Of a stretch of DNA of 64,000 nucleotides, positions 62,576 through 64,000 are shown in pieces (the first letter of the stretch is position 1; each line of letters opens with the position of its first letter). The DNA comes from CAYXPR01 sp964467255 (lineage in GTDB: Bacteria; Pseudomonadota; Alphaproteobacteria; Rickettsiales; RGZB01): positions 107,874-171,873 of the forward strand of contig CAYXPR010000002.1 in assembly GCA_964467255.1 (NCBI GenBank), read 5' to 3'. The notes beneath the pieces were generated by a model that did not search any database, had not been told where the DNA came from, and saw nothing but the letters and a program-made list of their open reading frames with translations. Made by a program: the position numbers and the translations under genes.

Positions 62576-63637
62576 TTACTTCTTCATTTGATTTGCATCA
62601 ACAACTTCACCGCCATCATGAAGCTTCATATGTCCTTCCGAAACAATTACATCCCCCACCTTTACCCCATCTATAATTTCAGATTTAGCATTTTCCCAGC
62701 TTCCAACCTTTACAGCAGTTAAAACAGCCTTGTTATTTTCAACTTTATAAACATACATCTGGTTACCCTTTGCAAACACTGCCTGCTCAGGAATTAAAAT
62801 TGCATTTTCTTTGCGCTCTATAATTAACTCTATGTTGGCGAACATGCCTGGGCGCAAGAGTTTTTCTGAATTATCAAGCTCTGCCTTAATCACAATATTT
62901 CTATTATCGACATCAACTTTTGGGTCTATTGCATAGACTTTCCCAACAAACACCTTATCTGAATATGCATCCACAATTAAATTAATGTTTTGTCCAAGAG
63001 AAATTTTTGAAATATACTTTTCTGGTGCTGTGAATTCTACTTTTACAGGATTTATATCCTCTAAATTTGTAATTACCTGCCCCATATCAAGGTAATCACC
63101 CTTACTTACCGAACGCAATCCAATAATACCATCAAAGGGCGCATTAATTCTTGTCTTTTCCAGCTTTTCTTTAGCGGCATCTAATAACGCTCTGGCACCT
63201 TCGAATTTTGCTTTTGCCTCATCTTTTTCCTGTATGGAATAGGCACCCTGCTGCTGCAGTTGGTTTCTGCGGTTATAAGTAATTTTAGCTATATCAAAAG
63301 CTGCCTTCGCAGCATCCATTTCCGCTTTATATATACTATCATCAATTTCAAGCAGTGGATCTCCGGCTTTTACCTCCTGCCCTTCTTCAAAAAGTATGGA
63401 AGTTACAACGCCTGTTATTTCTGGCCTAATAGAAGCAGATTCATTTGATAGGATAGTTCCTACAGATTTTATCTTAACTTCCAGTAGAGATGCTTGGGCG
63501 GGGTGGAGCAAAACAGGAACCGGCCCTCCAGGCCCATGTGACATAAATTTAGCCATCTGCATATTAAGATAGAACCTGCCTGCAACACCAAGAACAACCA
63601 GTACTCCAATAAATATCAGAAATTTTTTCTTAAACAC
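62576..63637 (-). CDS. RND membrane fusion (periplasmic adaptor) protein
   Basis: A 353-residue HlyD/AcrA-family adaptor with an N-terminal anchor (FLIFIGVLVVLGVAGRFYL), a lipoyl half motif (ITGVVTSILFEEGQEVKAGDPLLEID), a helical hairpin (about 90-150), the second lipoyl half (TRINAPFDGIIGLRSVSKGDYL) and the beta-barrel/MP domains. No lipobox Cys is seen, so it is anchored by its TM segment. It is the first gene of the adaptor - pump - msrB operon. Confidence 0.95.
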   Translation of the reverse strand: MFKKKFLIFIGVLVVLGVAGRFYLNMQMAKFMSHGPGGPVPVLLHPAQASLLEVKIKSVGTILSNESASIRPEITGVVTSILFEEGQEVKAGDPLLEIDDSIYKAEMDAAKAAFDIAKITYNRRNQLQQQGAYSIQEKDEAKAKFEGARALLDAAKEKLEKTRINAPFDGIIGLRSVSKGDYLDMGQVITNLEDINPVKVEFTAPEKYISKISLGQNINLIVDAYSDKVFVGKVYAIDPKVDVDNRNIVIKAELDNSEKLLRPGMFANIELIIERKENAILIPEQAVFAKGNQMYVYKVENNKAVLTAVKVGSWENAKSEIIDGVKVGDVIVSEGHMKLHDGGEVVDANQMKK

Positions 63638-63705
63638 CTATAACCTCTTTGAAATTTAAGGCCTTTAGTCTATGCGGAGAGGGTAAAAAAATCCACTTAA
63701 AAATA

Positions 63706-64000
63706 TTATAATAGGCCATTAGCCTTAAAAGAATAATGTTTTGCAGCGGCAATTATAATATGGTCATGCACCTGAATACCTAAAGGAGTGGCAGCTTGTA
63801 TAATTTTTTTTGTCATATCAACATCCGATTTTGATGGAGATGGATCACCACTTGGATGGTTATGGGCTAGGATAATCGACGCGGCACCAAGTTCTAGAGC
63901 CCTCTTCACAACCTCCCTAGGATATACAGGTGTATGGTCAATTGTTCCTTCTTGCTGCAATTCATCTGCTATAAGCTGATTTTTGGTATCAAGAAAAAAA
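63706..64000 (-). CDS. radC: RadC-family JAB-domain protein (partial)
   Basis: The C-terminal about 98 residues of a RadC/MPN-like protein, cut by the window edge. The visible frame starts FFLDTKNQLI, the usual RadC approach to the metal site, and contains the JAMM motif HNHPSGDPSPS with the later Asp (KSDVDMT). RadC proteins are common in chromosomes and islands; the old link to DNA repair is not well founded. A start inside the window is not intended: the frame is open to the edge. Confidence 0.9.
   Translation of the reverse strand, partial: FFLDTKNQLIADELQQEGTIDHTPVYPREVVKRALELGAASIILAHNHPSGDPSPSKSDVDMTKKIIQAATPLGIQVHDHIIIAAAKHYSFKANGLL

Overview
The window looks like a stretch of an alphaproteobacterial chromosome. 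The gene order prs - rplY - pth - ychF, the class 2 pyrD, the rpmB form and a conserved alphaproteobacterial hypothetical protein near 1.4-1.9 kb all point that way. I cannot name a genus. By eye, bases 1-24,100 are moderately GC-rich and everything after the tRNA-Gln gene is clearly AT-rich. The exception is a 4.2 kb gene at 38.9-43.1 kb of intermediate composition. A run of ten N at 46,270-46,279 marks a scaffold gap inside a gene.

Region 1 (1-24.1 kb) is core genome. It holds trhO, guaA, a type IV pilus / type II secretion-like assembly block (PilB-type ATPase, PilC, a PilM/PilN-like fusion, a PilO-like protein, a secreted coiled-coil protein, an ABC ATPase, PilU, PilT and a TPR protein), pyrD, rpmB, a small toxin/immunity-like cassette, ychF-pth-rplY-prs, an ammonium transporter, cutA and tRNA-Gln(TTG).

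Region 2 (24.1-46.9 kb) is an accessory island that begins directly at the 3' end of tRNA-Gln. After a non-coding stretch with nested palindromes come a SinR-annotated/Cas2-like small gene, a sigma factor - unknown - ImmA/IrrE metalloprotease operon, and a minus-strand mobile-element module (ParB-like DNA methyltransferase, DUF5681, DUF2924, large serine recombinase). A defence-like block follows: a GIY-YIG nuclease, a small controller-type HTH protein, a translationally coupled operon (MmeI-like methyltransferase, membrane-anchored unknown, SF2 helicase, GIY-YIG/T5orf172 nuclease), a 1389-residue protein that starts with a HigA-type antitoxin domain followed by a nuclease-like segment, an HTH/coiled-coil plus HEPN-like pair, and a TIR-like protein broken by the assembly gap.

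Region 3 (46.9-64 kb) is AT-rich but carries ordinary chromosomal functions: a secreted protein, ogt, an MFS transporter, an ArnT-like membrane glycosyltransferase, an OprP-like porin, tRNA-Thr(CGT), a response-regulator-like protein, and a polyamine operon (type III PLP decarboxylase, deoxyhypusine-synthase-like homospermidine synthase, agmatinase/arginase family). Then come a degenerate-peroxiredoxin/2OG-Fe(II) oxygenase fusion, an SDR, msrB, an RND efflux pump with its membrane fusion protein, and the end of a radC gene.

The best candidates for something undescribed are the HigA-fused 1389-residue protein with its own palindromic operator, the four-gene methyltransferase/membrane protein/helicase/GIY-YIG operon with a controller protein, and the HTH/HEPN pair. 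The sigma factor/ImmA triad may be the switch that controls the island.
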